Shown in pieces: positions 1 through 5,339 of a stretch of 7,577 bases of DNA (positions within the stretch are counted from its first letter, which is position 1; every line of letters starts with the position of its first letter). Origin of the DNA: Nocardioides sp. Lineage in GTDB: Bacteria; Actinomycetota; Actinomycetes; Propionibacteriales; Nocardioidaceae. The notes below the pieces were generated by a model that worked only from the letters and a program-made list of their open reading frames with translations, was not told the DNA's origin and did no database searches. A program made the translations under genes and the position numbers. Location of the stretch: assembly GCA_029264225.1 (NCBI GenBank), contig JARICB010000195.1, positions 1 to 7,577 on the forward strand. The letters are read 5' to 3'.

Positions 1-109
1 GTCCGAGCAGCAGGCCCCACCAGCGCTGGTGCACCAGGGTCGCGGCTGTTCCGGCGGCGGCGCCGAGGCTCAGCACCGCCACAGCGATCAGCGGTCGGAG
101 CAGCCTCAC
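1..109 (-). CDS. Small membrane protein downstream of mshB (DUF6113/Rv1171-like), 3' part beyond window
   Basis: Only the first 36 codons are inside the window; the frame stays open to base 1. The start is a GTG five bases after the mshB stop codon, so the two genes are almost certainly co-transcribed and probably translationally coupled. The visible peptide begins VRLLRPLIAVAVLSLGAAAG and continues into a stretch with HQRWWGLLLG. It has a short basic N-terminus followed by a hydrophobic helix of about 20 residues, as expected for the first membrane segment of a small integral membrane protein. In M. tuberculosis mshB (Rv1170) is followed by a conserved membrane protein gene (Rv1171), and other actinobacteria have a DUF6113 protein in this place, so identity rests on both the peptide and its position. 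Function is unknown. Only a weak purine-rich GAGAG precedes the start. Confidence 0.6.
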   Translation of the reverse strand, partial: MRLLRPLIAVAVLSLGAAAGTAATLVHQRWWGLLLG

Positions 110-114
110 CGCTC

Positions 115-1017
115 TCAGAGCCCGGCGAAAAGGTCGGTCTCGAAACCGCCCTCGCCGTGCGGGCCGCGCTGACCCTTGACCAGCACGTAGTACTCATCAC
201 CCCAGAAGGCGTGGCTCGACTCGCCACCCCCGAAGAAGGGCCCGTCCGGGTCCACCTGGGTGCGGTAGAGCTTGAGTGCCGCCAACTTGGTCTGCACGAA
301 CTCGCGGGCGTCGACGCAGGCGGCGATCTGGGCGTCCGGGGTGACGAACGGACCCATCTGCCCGTCGGGGTCCATCCCGGCGAACGTCGTAGTGTCGCCG
401 GAGGCACGGATCTGGCGCAGGCTCTCGCGCATGCGCCCCTCGCTCATGGCGCACCAGTAGATCTTGGCGATGTCCCAGGGCTCGCCGAGCGCGAGCTTGT
501 AGGTCGGGGCAGCGGCCAGCAGTGCGGCGTACATCGCGACCCGGTGCGCCTGGATGTGATCGGGGTGGCCGTAGCCGCCGAACTCGTTGTAGGTCACGAG
601 CACCTGCGGCCGTAGTTGGCGGATCTCCTTGACCAGCTCGTCGGCAGCCTCGGTCAGGTCGGCACTCCAGAATGCGTTGTCGGGCACGAATTCGCCCTCG
701 ACGGCGTGCCCGTCGGCGTGCCAGGCCATGCCGGAGTCGTGGAAGCGACCGAAGCCGCCGAGCCAGCGGTGGTCGGTGACCCCCAGCTTGGCCATCGCGT
801 CGCCGATCTCGCCCTTGCGGTGCTCGCCAAGGCCGCCGTCGTTGTCGTAGGCCAGGTGGGACAGGTCCGGCACCAGCACCTCACCCATCTCGCCGGCGGT
901 GCAGGTCACGACGCATACGCCACGACCCTCCGCGACGTACTTGGCCATCGTGGCGCCGTTGTTGATGGTCTCGTCGTCGGGGTGTGCGTGGACGAACAGG
1001 ATGCGCTGATCGGTCAT
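115..1017 (-). CDS. mshB: N-acetyl-1-D-myo-inositol-2-amino-2-deoxy-alpha-D-glucopyranoside deacetylase MshB
   Basis: Zinc-dependent LmbE/PIG-L family deacetylase that removes acetate from GlcNAc-inositol to give GlcN-inositol, the second committed part of cytosolic mycothiol synthesis. The AHPDDE motif lies at residues 11-16 (zinc ligands His12 and Asp15, general base Asp14 by family analogy), and GGYGHPDH at 147-154 supplies the second histidine pair (His151, His154). The GGxGRxxDSGM segment (87-97) and the C-terminal ETDLFAGL are MshB-like; M. tuberculosis MshB ends in a closely similar ETDLLAGL. The paralogue Mca (mycothiol S-conjugate amidase) is the main alternative but has GGYPHPDH and a different tail. 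The length of 300 residues fits the roughly 303 of the M. tuberculosis enzyme. I start at the ATG at 1017 rather than an in-frame ATG at 1047, because the protein then begins MTDQRILFVHAHPDDE like its relatives and a leaderless promoter fits exactly. The partner gene downstream also supports MshB. Confidence 0.9.
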   Translation of the reverse strand: MTDQRILFVHAHPDDETINNGATMAKYVAEGRGVCVVTCTAGEMGEVLVPDLSHLAYDNDGGLGEHRKGEIGDAMAKLGVTDHRWLGGFGRFHDSGMAWHADGHAVEGEFVPDNAFWSADLTEAADELVKEIRQLRPQVLVTYNEFGGYGHPDHIQAHRVAMYAALLAAAPTYKLALGEPWDIAKIYWCAMSEGRMRESLRQIRASGDTTTFAGMDPDGQMGPFVTPDAQIAACVDAREFVQTKLAALKLYRTQVDPDGPFFGGGESSHAFWGDEYYVLVKGQRGPHGEGGFETDLFAGL

Positions 1018-1023
1018 GGCACC

Positions 1024-1029
1024 AGCGTA
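1024..1029 (-). promoter_or_regulatory. Predicted leaderless -10 box of mshB (TACGCT)
   Basis: Read on the minus strand, TACGCT is followed by six bases (GGTGCC) and then the ATG of mshB. This is the spacing expected if transcription starts at the A of the start codon. There is no Shine-Dalgarno sequence upstream. No convincing -35 box is visible. The box overlaps the right arm of an inverted repeat. Confidence 0.5.
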
Positions 1030-1040
1030 GGGGCCTACGC
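1025..1040. repeat. Inverted repeat overlapping the mshB promoter
   Basis: Perfect 7-base arms GCGTAGG and CCTACGC are separated by two G residues on the plus strand. They lie in the 46-base gap between the NUDIX stop codon and the mshB start. The minus-strand right arm contains most of the -10 box of mshB, so a repressor or activator site is possible. A weak hairpin or chance are also possible. Confidence 0.4.
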
Positions 1041-1063
1041 ACGCCACCCCTCGTGCGAGTGGG

Positions 1064-1756
1064 CTACGGCTTCTTGACCCGCTTCGGGGCCAGCGGTAGA
1101 TCGAGCGGCGGTAGTGCCGACGCGCCCGGCTCGATACCCGTCCCAGCGTCCAACCACGCGTCGTACTGCTCGACCATCAACTCGATCATGAAACCCGGCG
1201 CGTCCGTGATGACTGCCCACGGATGGCCCTCGTCGTCGTCCTCACCGGCGAGGCGCTCGACCTCGGCCCAGGCCTCGAACCCGTCGGCGACGAGTCGCCG
1301 GACCACGGCTCGCGCATCCTGCTCGTCGAAGAAGATGGCCCGCACGGAGCCGGCCTCACGACCTCGCAGCAGGAGGCGCAGATGGGGCAGGAACGGCCGA
1401 TCCGGGTCGAGCCAGTCGAGCCTGTCGAGGTCGTAGGCACCGACCCATCGCAGCGCGTCGTGCTCGGTCGGGGTCGGCTCCCCCTCGAGCAGTACGCCGC
1501 ACGCGACCCGCAGTTCGTAGGTGTCACCGATCTCCGCCGCACCCGGCAGCCACGAGTGCACGTCGATCCGGCAGCCCAACTCTTCGGCGATCTCGCGGAC
1601 CAGCGCCTCTTCCGGGCTCTCCCCGGCCTCGACCTTGCCTCCGGGGAACTCCCAGCGTCCGGCGGCCTCCGGTGGCGCCGTACGCCGGGCAGCGAGCACC
1701 GCACCATCGCGCACGATGGCGGCGCCGACAACGAGGGTGCGGGGCTGAGTACTCAC
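1064..1756 (-). CDS. MutT-like NUDIX hydrolase with C-terminal extension domain
   Basis: The N-terminal half (about residues 6-130) is a NUDIX hydrolase. The full NUDIX box GX5EX7REUXEEXGU is intact at residues 40-62, with Gly40, Glu46, Arg54, Glu55, Glu58 and Glu59. The preceding GRWEFPGGK (33-41) is typical of MutT/8-oxo-dGTP diphosphatase-like members, which remove oxidised nucleotides from the pool or hydrolyse related nucleoside diphosphate derivatives. The real substrate cannot be read from sequence. MutT proteins are usually about 130 residues, but this one has 230: residues 135-205 form an extra acidic alpha/beta-looking segment (SVRAIFFDEQDARAVVRRLVA through FMIELMVEQYDAWL), followed by a proline-rich basic tail ending KRVKKP. 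The start is the GTG at 1754-1756, supported by a TAATCT box six bases upstream and by the fit of the N-terminus to the NUDIX fold. It is transcribed toward mshB, 46 bases away, and divergently from the gene at 1819. Confidence 0.85.
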   Translation of the reverse strand: MSTQPRTLVVGAAIVRDGAVLAARRTAPPEAAGRWEFPGGKVEAGESPEEALVREIAEELGCRIDVHSWLPGAAEIGDTYELRVACGVLLEGEPTPTEHDALRWVGAYDLDRLDWLDPDRPFLPHLRLLLRGREAGSVRAIFFDEQDARAVVRRLVADGFEAWAEVERLAGEDDDEGHPWAVITDAPGFMIELMVEQYDAWLDAGTGIEPGASALPPLDLPLAPKRVKKP

Positions 1757-1762
1757 CCTCGG

Positions 1763-1768
1763 AGATTA
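1763..1768 (-). promoter_or_regulatory. Predicted leaderless -10 box of the NUDIX gene (TAATCT)
   Basis: On the minus strand TAATCT is followed by CCGAGG (six bases) and the GTG start. The spacing matches leaderless initiation at the G of GTG. The purine run directly abutting the start codon is too close to serve as a normal ribosome binding site. No clear -35 box is seen. Confidence 0.5.
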
Positions 1769-1806
1769 GCGACCCGACCCCACTGCCACGGCGCACGGCC
1801 ACGACC

Positions 1807-1812
1807 TACCGT
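1807..1812 (+). promoter_or_regulatory. Predicted leaderless -10 box of the 1819 gene (TACCGT)
   Basis: TACCGT is followed by GGAGGC (six bases) and ATG. A possible -35 element, CTGCCA at 1783-1788 (four of six matches to TTGACA), lies 18 bases upstream. GGAGG looks like a Shine-Dalgarno sequence but ends only one base before the ATG, so leaderless initiation is the better reading. The 62-base gap 1757-1818 holds this box and the divergent TAATCT box of the NUDIX gene. Confidence 0.5.
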
Positions 1813-1818
1813 GGAGGC

Positions 1819-2925
1819 ATGCGCGAAACACCCGACCCGGTGCCCTATGTCGAAGGCGTGCACCTCCAGCGCACCGATGAGAAGGCGCACGAGATCGAGG
1901 CGCTTGCTGCCGTGCTCGGCACACCGGTCGGCCTCGAAGGGCTGCTCGACAACCTCAAGTGGCAGGGACGACGGAGCCGGCTGCCCGCGAAACTGTTGGG
2001 CCGGGCAGTGAGCGAGGCCTACACCTGGGACGACTACGACCAGCGCGACACCCGGTGGTGGCCCCAGGGCATCTCCACGTCGGCCGACTCCTCCGACACC
2101 GAGGACATCGCGGGTCGGCGGGTGCTGGTGACGACGTGGTACTCCCACGAGGTCGACGGCACCAACCACGGCTCCCGCGTCACCTTTCTCGACCTCGACA
2201 CGCTGCGATATCGCCACGTGCTGCTGGTGCTCCCGACGATCGACAAGCACGGTTTGCTCGCGCTGAAGCCGATGAAGATCCACGCCGGCGGCATCGTGTG
2301 GGCCGGGGACTGGCTACACATCGCGGCCACCAAACGCGGGTTCGTCTCTGCTCGGGTCGACGACATCATGCGGGTGCCCGGCGACGACGAGCACGGTGAC
2401 GACTTCGGCTACGACGGCACCCGGGTCGCCTCCTACGGCTACCGCTACGTGTTGCCGGTGCGCTTCACCTACAAGGCCTTCACCGACGACGGGCACGACC
2501 AGCTGCGCTACTCCTTCATGTCCTTGGACCGACGCTCCGATCCGCCCGCCCTGGTCGCTGGTGAATACAACAGCGGCACCGCGCCGACCCGACTCGCCCG
2601 CTATCAGCTCGACCCAGCGACGTGGCAGTTGGAGACCGGCGACGACGGCTTCTCCCGCCCGCTCGAGGTCGACGACGGCGGCGTCGTGCGCATGCAGGGT
2701 GCCGTGCTGGCGGCCGGTCGCTATCACGTGACCGTGTCCCGCGGCCCGTGGCTGCCGGGCACGATCTACACCGGTCAGCCGGGAGCGCTGCGGCCGCGGA
2801 AATTCGCGCTGCCGATGGGTTGTGAGGACCTCACCTACTGGCCGTCCACCGATCGGCTCTGGTCGCTGACCGAACACCCCCACCGGCGCTGGATCGTGTC
2901 GATGAAGCGCTCCTTCTTCGACTGA
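1819..2925 (+). CDS. Uncharacterised actinobacterial protein, possibly beta-propeller-like
   Basis: I do not recognise a characterised homologue. The 368-residue product is rich in aromatic and aspartate residues. It has repeated strand-turn-strand units such as RVTFLDLDTLRYRHVLLVLP (120-139), KIHAGGIVWAGDWLHIAATK (153-172) and RYSFMSLDRRS (230-240), which resemble propeller blades. It ends with a conserved-looking GCEDLTYWPSTDRLWSLTEH (334-353). The HAGGIVWAGDWLHIA and CEDLTYWPS segments recall a family of hypothetical, often secreted actinobacterial proteins, but that is from memory only. Here there is no signal peptide or membrane helix; residues 1-100 are hydrophilic, so a cytoplasmic location is likely. 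The start at 1819 is preferred over an in-frame ATG at 1672, which would run through the opposite NUDIX gene, because a TACCGT box sits six bases ahead of it. It is divergent from the NUDIX gene and 46 bases ahead of the transporter gene. Confidence 0.75.
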   Translation: MRETPDPVPYVEGVHLQRTDEKAHEIEALAAVLGTPVGLEGLLDNLKWQGRRSRLPAKLLGRAVSEAYTWDDYDQRDTRWWPQGISTSADSSDTEDIAGRRVLVTTWYSHEVDGTNHGSRVTFLDLDTLRYRHVLLVLPTIDKHGLLALKPMKIHAGGIVWAGDWLHIAATKRGFVSARVDDIMRVPGDDEHGDDFGYDGTRVASYGYRYVLPVRFTYKAFTDDGHDQLRYSFMSLDRRSDPPALVAGEYNSGTAPTRLARYQLDPATWQLETGDDGFSRPLEVDDGGVVRMQGAVLAAGRYHVTVSRGPWLPGTIYTGQPGALRPRKFALPMGCEDLTYWPSTDRLWSLTEHPHRRWIVSMKRSFFD

Positions 2926-2936
2926 GCCCCGAGCCT

Positions 2937-2965
2937 TTGGCGCGCTAGCCGTGCACACCTAGGCT
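2937..2965 (+). promoter_or_regulatory. Predicted promoter of the MFS gene (TTGGCG-17-TAGGCT), leaderless
   Basis: TTGGCG at 2937-2942 and TAGGCT at 2960-2965 are separated by exactly 17 bases. GACTCG (six bases) then leads to the GTG start at 2972. This is the most complete promoter in the window: both boxes, ideal spacing, and no ribosome binding site before the GTG. It implies that the transporter is transcribed independently of the gene upstream. Confidence 0.6.
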
Positions 2966-2971
2966 GACTCG

Positions 2972-4159
2972 GTGCGGAGAGTGGGCGGGTCGGTGGCGGT
3001 GCTCGCCGTCGTCCTCGTCTCGATCAACCTGCGCCCCGGCGCCTCCTCGGTCGGCCCGGTCCTTGAGGAGATCCGGATCGGCCTGGGCACCAGCTCCGGG
3101 GTCGTCGGCATCCTGACCGGACTGCCGGGCCTGTGCTTCGGTCTCGCCGGTCTGACCGCCGTCGCGCTCGCGCGCAGGGTCGGCACCACGACCGGGATCG
3201 CGCTCGGCCTGCTGCTGGCCTCGGCCGGGCTGCTACTGCGCGCCGTCACCGACTCCACCCTCCTCTTCATGGCGCTCAGCGCGATCGCGCTGGCCGGGAT
3301 GGCCGTAGGCAACGTGCTCGTTCCCGCCTGGATCAAGGCGCATGCACAGACCAACGCGGTGCTGCTGCCGACTCTCTACGGCACCGGCCTGATCGTCGGC
3401 GGCACCCTCGGCTCGGCGTTCACCGCACCAGTGGCGTCAATCAGCGGCAACTGGCGACTGGCGCTCGGTATGTGGGGGGTGATGGCGTGCCTGGCGCTGC
3501 CCGTCTGGCTGTGGCTGGCGGGTCGCGAACGCGCCGACGCCCCCGCTTCGGGGCAGCCTGCACCAGAGCCCACCGGGAGGATCACCTCCTCGCCGACCGC
3601 CGTGGCGATGGCGGCCCTCTTCGGTGTGCAGTCGATGCACGCCTACGTGCAGTTCGGCTGGATGCCGCAGATCTACCGGGACGCCGGGCTCTCGGCCTCC
3701 GCCGCTGGAGCCATGCAGGCGCTGCTCAGCGGGATCGGCATCGTCGGGGCGCTGCTGATGCCGACGGTGATCGCTCGCGCCGCCGGGCTCGGCCGGTGGA
3801 TGATCGCTTTCGGAATGCTGCTCGCCGGTGGCTACCTGGGCCTACTGCTGGCGCCGACCACGCTGCCGTGGTTGTGGGCGCTATTTCTGGGCATTGCCGG
3901 GTGGGCATTTCCGACGTCGATCGCGCTGCTCACCGCCCGCACTCGCACGGCCGGAGTCACGGCGCAACTGTCCGGGTTCGTGCAGCCGGTGGGCTATGCG
4001 CTGGCTGCGATCGGTCCGTTCCTGGTCGGCCTGCTGCACGACGCCACGGGCGACTGGGACGCCGTCCTCGTGCTGTTGATGCTGACAGCGATCCCCTTCA
4101 TCATCGCGGGCCTGCGGGCCGCGAAGCCGGTGTGGGTCGACGACGAGATGGCCACCTAG
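2972..4159 (+). CDS. CynX/NimT-family major facilitator transporter
   Basis: A 395-residue integral membrane protein with about 12 hydrophobic segments, split into two six-helix halves by a hydrophilic cytoplasmic loop at roughly residues 186-206 (GRERADAPASGQPAPEPTGR). The family signature is near the N-terminus: SINLRPGASSVGPVL at 17-31 in the first helix, followed by GVVGILTGLPGLCFGLAG (43-60). The second half opens with FGVQSMHAYVQFGWMPQIY, again typical of the CynX/NimT group. Known members move cyanate (E. coli CynX) or confer 2-nitroimidazole resistance (NimT), but most are unassigned, so the substrate here is unknown and may be a small anion or drug exported by proton antiport. The GTG start is set by the promoter six bases upstream. 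The TAG stop is part of the next gene's -10 box, and the DUF3054 gene follows after ten bases. No cyanase or nitroreductase gene is nearby to hint at the substrate. Confidence 0.85.
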   Translation: MRRVGGSVAVLAVVLVSINLRPGASSVGPVLEEIRIGLGTSSGVVGILTGLPGLCFGLAGLTAVALARRVGTTTGIALGLLLASAGLLLRAVTDSTLLFMALSAIALAGMAVGNVLVPAWIKAHAQTNAVLLPTLYGTGLIVGGTLGSAFTAPVASISGNWRLALGMWGVMACLALPVWLWLAGRERADAPASGQPAPEPTGRITSSPTAVAMAALFGVQSMHAYVQFGWMPQIYRDAGLSASAAGAMQALLSGIGIVGALLMPTVIARAAGLGRWMIAFGMLLAGGYLGLLLAPTTLPWLWALFLGIAGWAFPTSIALLTARTRTAGVTAQLSGFVQPVGYALAAIGPFLVGLLHDATGDWDAVLVLLMLTAIPFIIAGLRAAKPVWVDDEMAT

Positions 4160-4162
4160 GCT
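4157..4162 (+). promoter_or_regulatory. Predicted leaderless -10 box of the DUF3054 gene, overlapping a stop codon (TAGGCT)
   Basis: TAGGCT begins with the TAG stop codon of the transporter gene and is followed by CGCCCTT (seven bases) and the ATG at 4170. There is no Shine-Dalgarno sequence in the ten-base gap. No good -35 box is seen at the standard distance inside the end of the transporter gene, so read-through from upstream may also contribute. Confidence 0.45.
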
Positions 4163-4169
4163 CGCCCTT

Positions 4170-4520
4170 ATGTGGCTGCTGATCGACCTGCTGCTTGTCG
4201 GTGTCTTCGCGGTGATCGGGCGGCTGAGCCACTACGGCTCGCTGACGTTCGGCGGCTGGTGGGAGACCGCGTGGCCCTTTCTGGCAGGCGCTCTGCTTGC
4301 CTGGGCCGTGCTCACGATCCGACGGCGTCCCGGTGCCACTATCGCTGCCGGCGTCGTGGTGTGGCTGACGACGCTGATCGGCGGGATGCTGCTGCGCCAA
4401 CTCAGCGGTCAGGGCACGGCCATACCGTTCGTAGTCGTCGCGACTCTGACCCTTTGTGCGCTCCTGCTGCTGCCTCGGGTGGTTGTTGGCCTCGTGGCCC
4501 GTCGCCGCAGTAGCGACTAG
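4170..4520 (+). CDS. DUF3054 family membrane protein
   Basis: A 116-residue protein with four predicted membrane helices at about residues 2-17, 30-50, 55-76 and 84-103, and a short basic cytoplasmic tail (ARRRSSD). The pattern matches DUF3054: a GRLSHYG motif after helix 1 (17-23), WETAWPFLAGALLAW in helix 2, VVWLTTLIGGMLLRQLSGQGTA around the end of helix 3, and PFVVVATLTL in helix 4. The family is common in actinobacteria and haloarchaea and has no known function. It starts ten bases after the transporter gene and could form an operon with it, although it also carries its own TAGGCT box. Its TAG stop overlaps the stop of the convergent thioesterase gene. Confidence 0.82.
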   Translation: MWLLIDLLLVGVFAVIGRLSHYGSLTFGGWWETAWPFLAGALLAWAVLTIRRRPGATIAAGVVVWLTTLIGGMLLRQLSGQGTAIPFVVVATLTLCALLLLPRVVVGLVARRRSSD

Positions 4521-5326
4521 ATCGGCCGCGGCACCCGAGCCAACTGGCGGCTCTGCGCGACCAGGCGGCCGGCGGAGTCCCAGACCTCGCAGTCCTCCTC
4601 GAACATGCCGCCCGCGACGTTGCTGGTGCGGTGGCTGACCTGGAGCCATCCCGGCGCCGGCTTGGCGCGCACGTGCGCGGTGAGCTCGAGGGTCGGCGCC
4701 CAGCCGGGCATCCCGAGGTCGAAGGTGACGGGCGGCAACGCGTCGACGACCATCAGCAGCTCGATCGGGTCCGGGTCGCGCTCGCCGTTGAGCCGGAACC
4801 ATGCCTGGAGGTGCCCGGTGCCACTCGGCTCACCGAGCGCCCAACCGATGCAGGCGGGGTCGAAGCGCATGTCGAAGCGGTCCATCAAGGTAGCGATGTT
4901 GCGAATCTCCGGTGGTGCCATCGTGTTGGGCACGCAGTCCTCGACCGGCGGCATGACCGGCGCAGTCGCGGTGGTGCGGACGTCACCGGCGTGACGCTCG
5001 AGGTCGCCGTAGGTCGCCAGCACGGTGATCCGGCTGTCGTGACCCTGCGTCAGGTCGGCGGCCAGCGTGGCGATGCTGCCGCCGTCGCGGACTACCCGGG
5101 TGGAGACGGTGGCGGGGCCCGGCACCGATGCGGAGAGGTAGTAGGCACTGACCGCGATCGGGTCGGGCTTGCCGGGCACCACCTTGCTCAGCGCATTGCC
5201 GATCGTGGACAGCAGGTAGCCACCGTTGAGGCCTCCCCCGACGACCCAACCGTCGGTCAGGTCCGCGGCATACCGGCCTTCGCCGGTGGCCGTCACGCCA
5301 ATGTGCTCGTCCCACTCGATGTGCAT
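4517..5326 (-). CDS. Double hot-dog acyl-CoA thioesterase (TesB-like family)
   Basis: A 269-residue protein with two hot-dog domains, as in TesB-type (4HBT_3) thioesterases, which hydrolyse acyl-CoA to free acid and CoA. The first domain (about residues 5-115) contains GGLNGGYLLSTIGNAL (31-46), the helix-start motif of the family. The second (about 165-266) contains VVDALPPV (193-200), HRTSN (232-236) and VAQSRQLARV (256-265). By analogy with TesB the likely catalytic set is Asp195, Thr234 or Ser235, and Gln258, but this is inferred. The start is the ATG at 5326, giving MHIEWDEHIG. An in-frame ATG at 5365 would run into the ltp2 coding sequence and lose the promoter spacing. It follows ltp2 by ten bases, so it may hydrolyse steroid or short-chain acyl-CoA esters from that pathway, but it also has its own promoter box. 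It overlaps the convergent DUF3054 gene by four bases. Confidence 0.82.
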   Translation of the reverse strand: MHIEWDEHIGVTATGEGRYAADLTDGWVVGGGLNGGYLLSTIGNALSKVVPGKPDPIAVSAYYLSASVPGPATVSTRVVRDGGSIATLAADLTQGHDSRITVLATYGDLERHAGDVRTTATAPVMPPVEDCVPNTMAPPEIRNIATLMDRFDMRFDPACIGWALGEPSGTGHLQAWFRLNGERDPDPIELLMVVDALPPVTFDLGMPGWAPTLELTAHVRAKPAPGWLQVSHRTSNVAGGMFEEDCEVWDSAGRLVAQSRQLARVPRPI

Positions 5327-5333
5327 GGGCGTG

Positions 5334-5339
5334 AGCCTA
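5334..5339 (-). promoter_or_regulatory. Predicted leaderless -10 box of the thioesterase gene, overlapping the ltp2 stop (TAGGCT)
   Basis: On the minus strand the ltp2 TAG stop is the first half of TAGGCT, followed by CACGCCC (seven bases) and the thioesterase ATG. No ribosome binding site is visible. The arrangement is the same as at the transporter/DUF3054 junction. No clear -35 element is present. Confidence 0.45.

Noticed and set aside
115..1017. Mca (mycothiol S-conjugate amidase) as the identity of the 115-1017 gene
   Set aside because: The GGYGHPDH motif, the DSGM segment, the ETDLFAGL tail and the downstream Rv1171-like membrane protein favour MshB.
1018..1047. Ten-residue N-terminal extension of MshB from an ATG at 1047
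   Set aside because: The extra peptide MACVGPYAGA is unlike the family's N-terminus and would be encoded across the promoter palindrome; the ATG at 1017 fits both the protein family and the -10 spacing.
157..1077. Two long plus-strand open frames (157-615 and 616-1077) opposite mshB
   Set aside because: They are antisense to a gene with clear catalytic motifs, have low-complexity translations rich in Val, Gly, Ala and Arg, and no start signals. They are a normal consequence of high GC content.
1799..1814. CCACG/CGTGG inverted repeat around the -10 of the 1819 gene
   Set aside because: Arms of only five bases with a six-base spacer are expected often in GC-rich sequence; not strong enough to call an operator.
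1672..1818. Start of the uncharacterised gene at 1672
   Set aside because: The added 49 residues are arginine-rich, antisense to the NUDIX N-terminus, and would bypass the promoter at 1807-1812.
4101..4802. Minus-strand open frame spanning the DUF3054 gene and the end of the thioesterase gene
   Set aside because: Its translation is Arg, Gln, Pro and Ala-rich low-complexity sequence, and it conflicts with two genes that have recognisable families.
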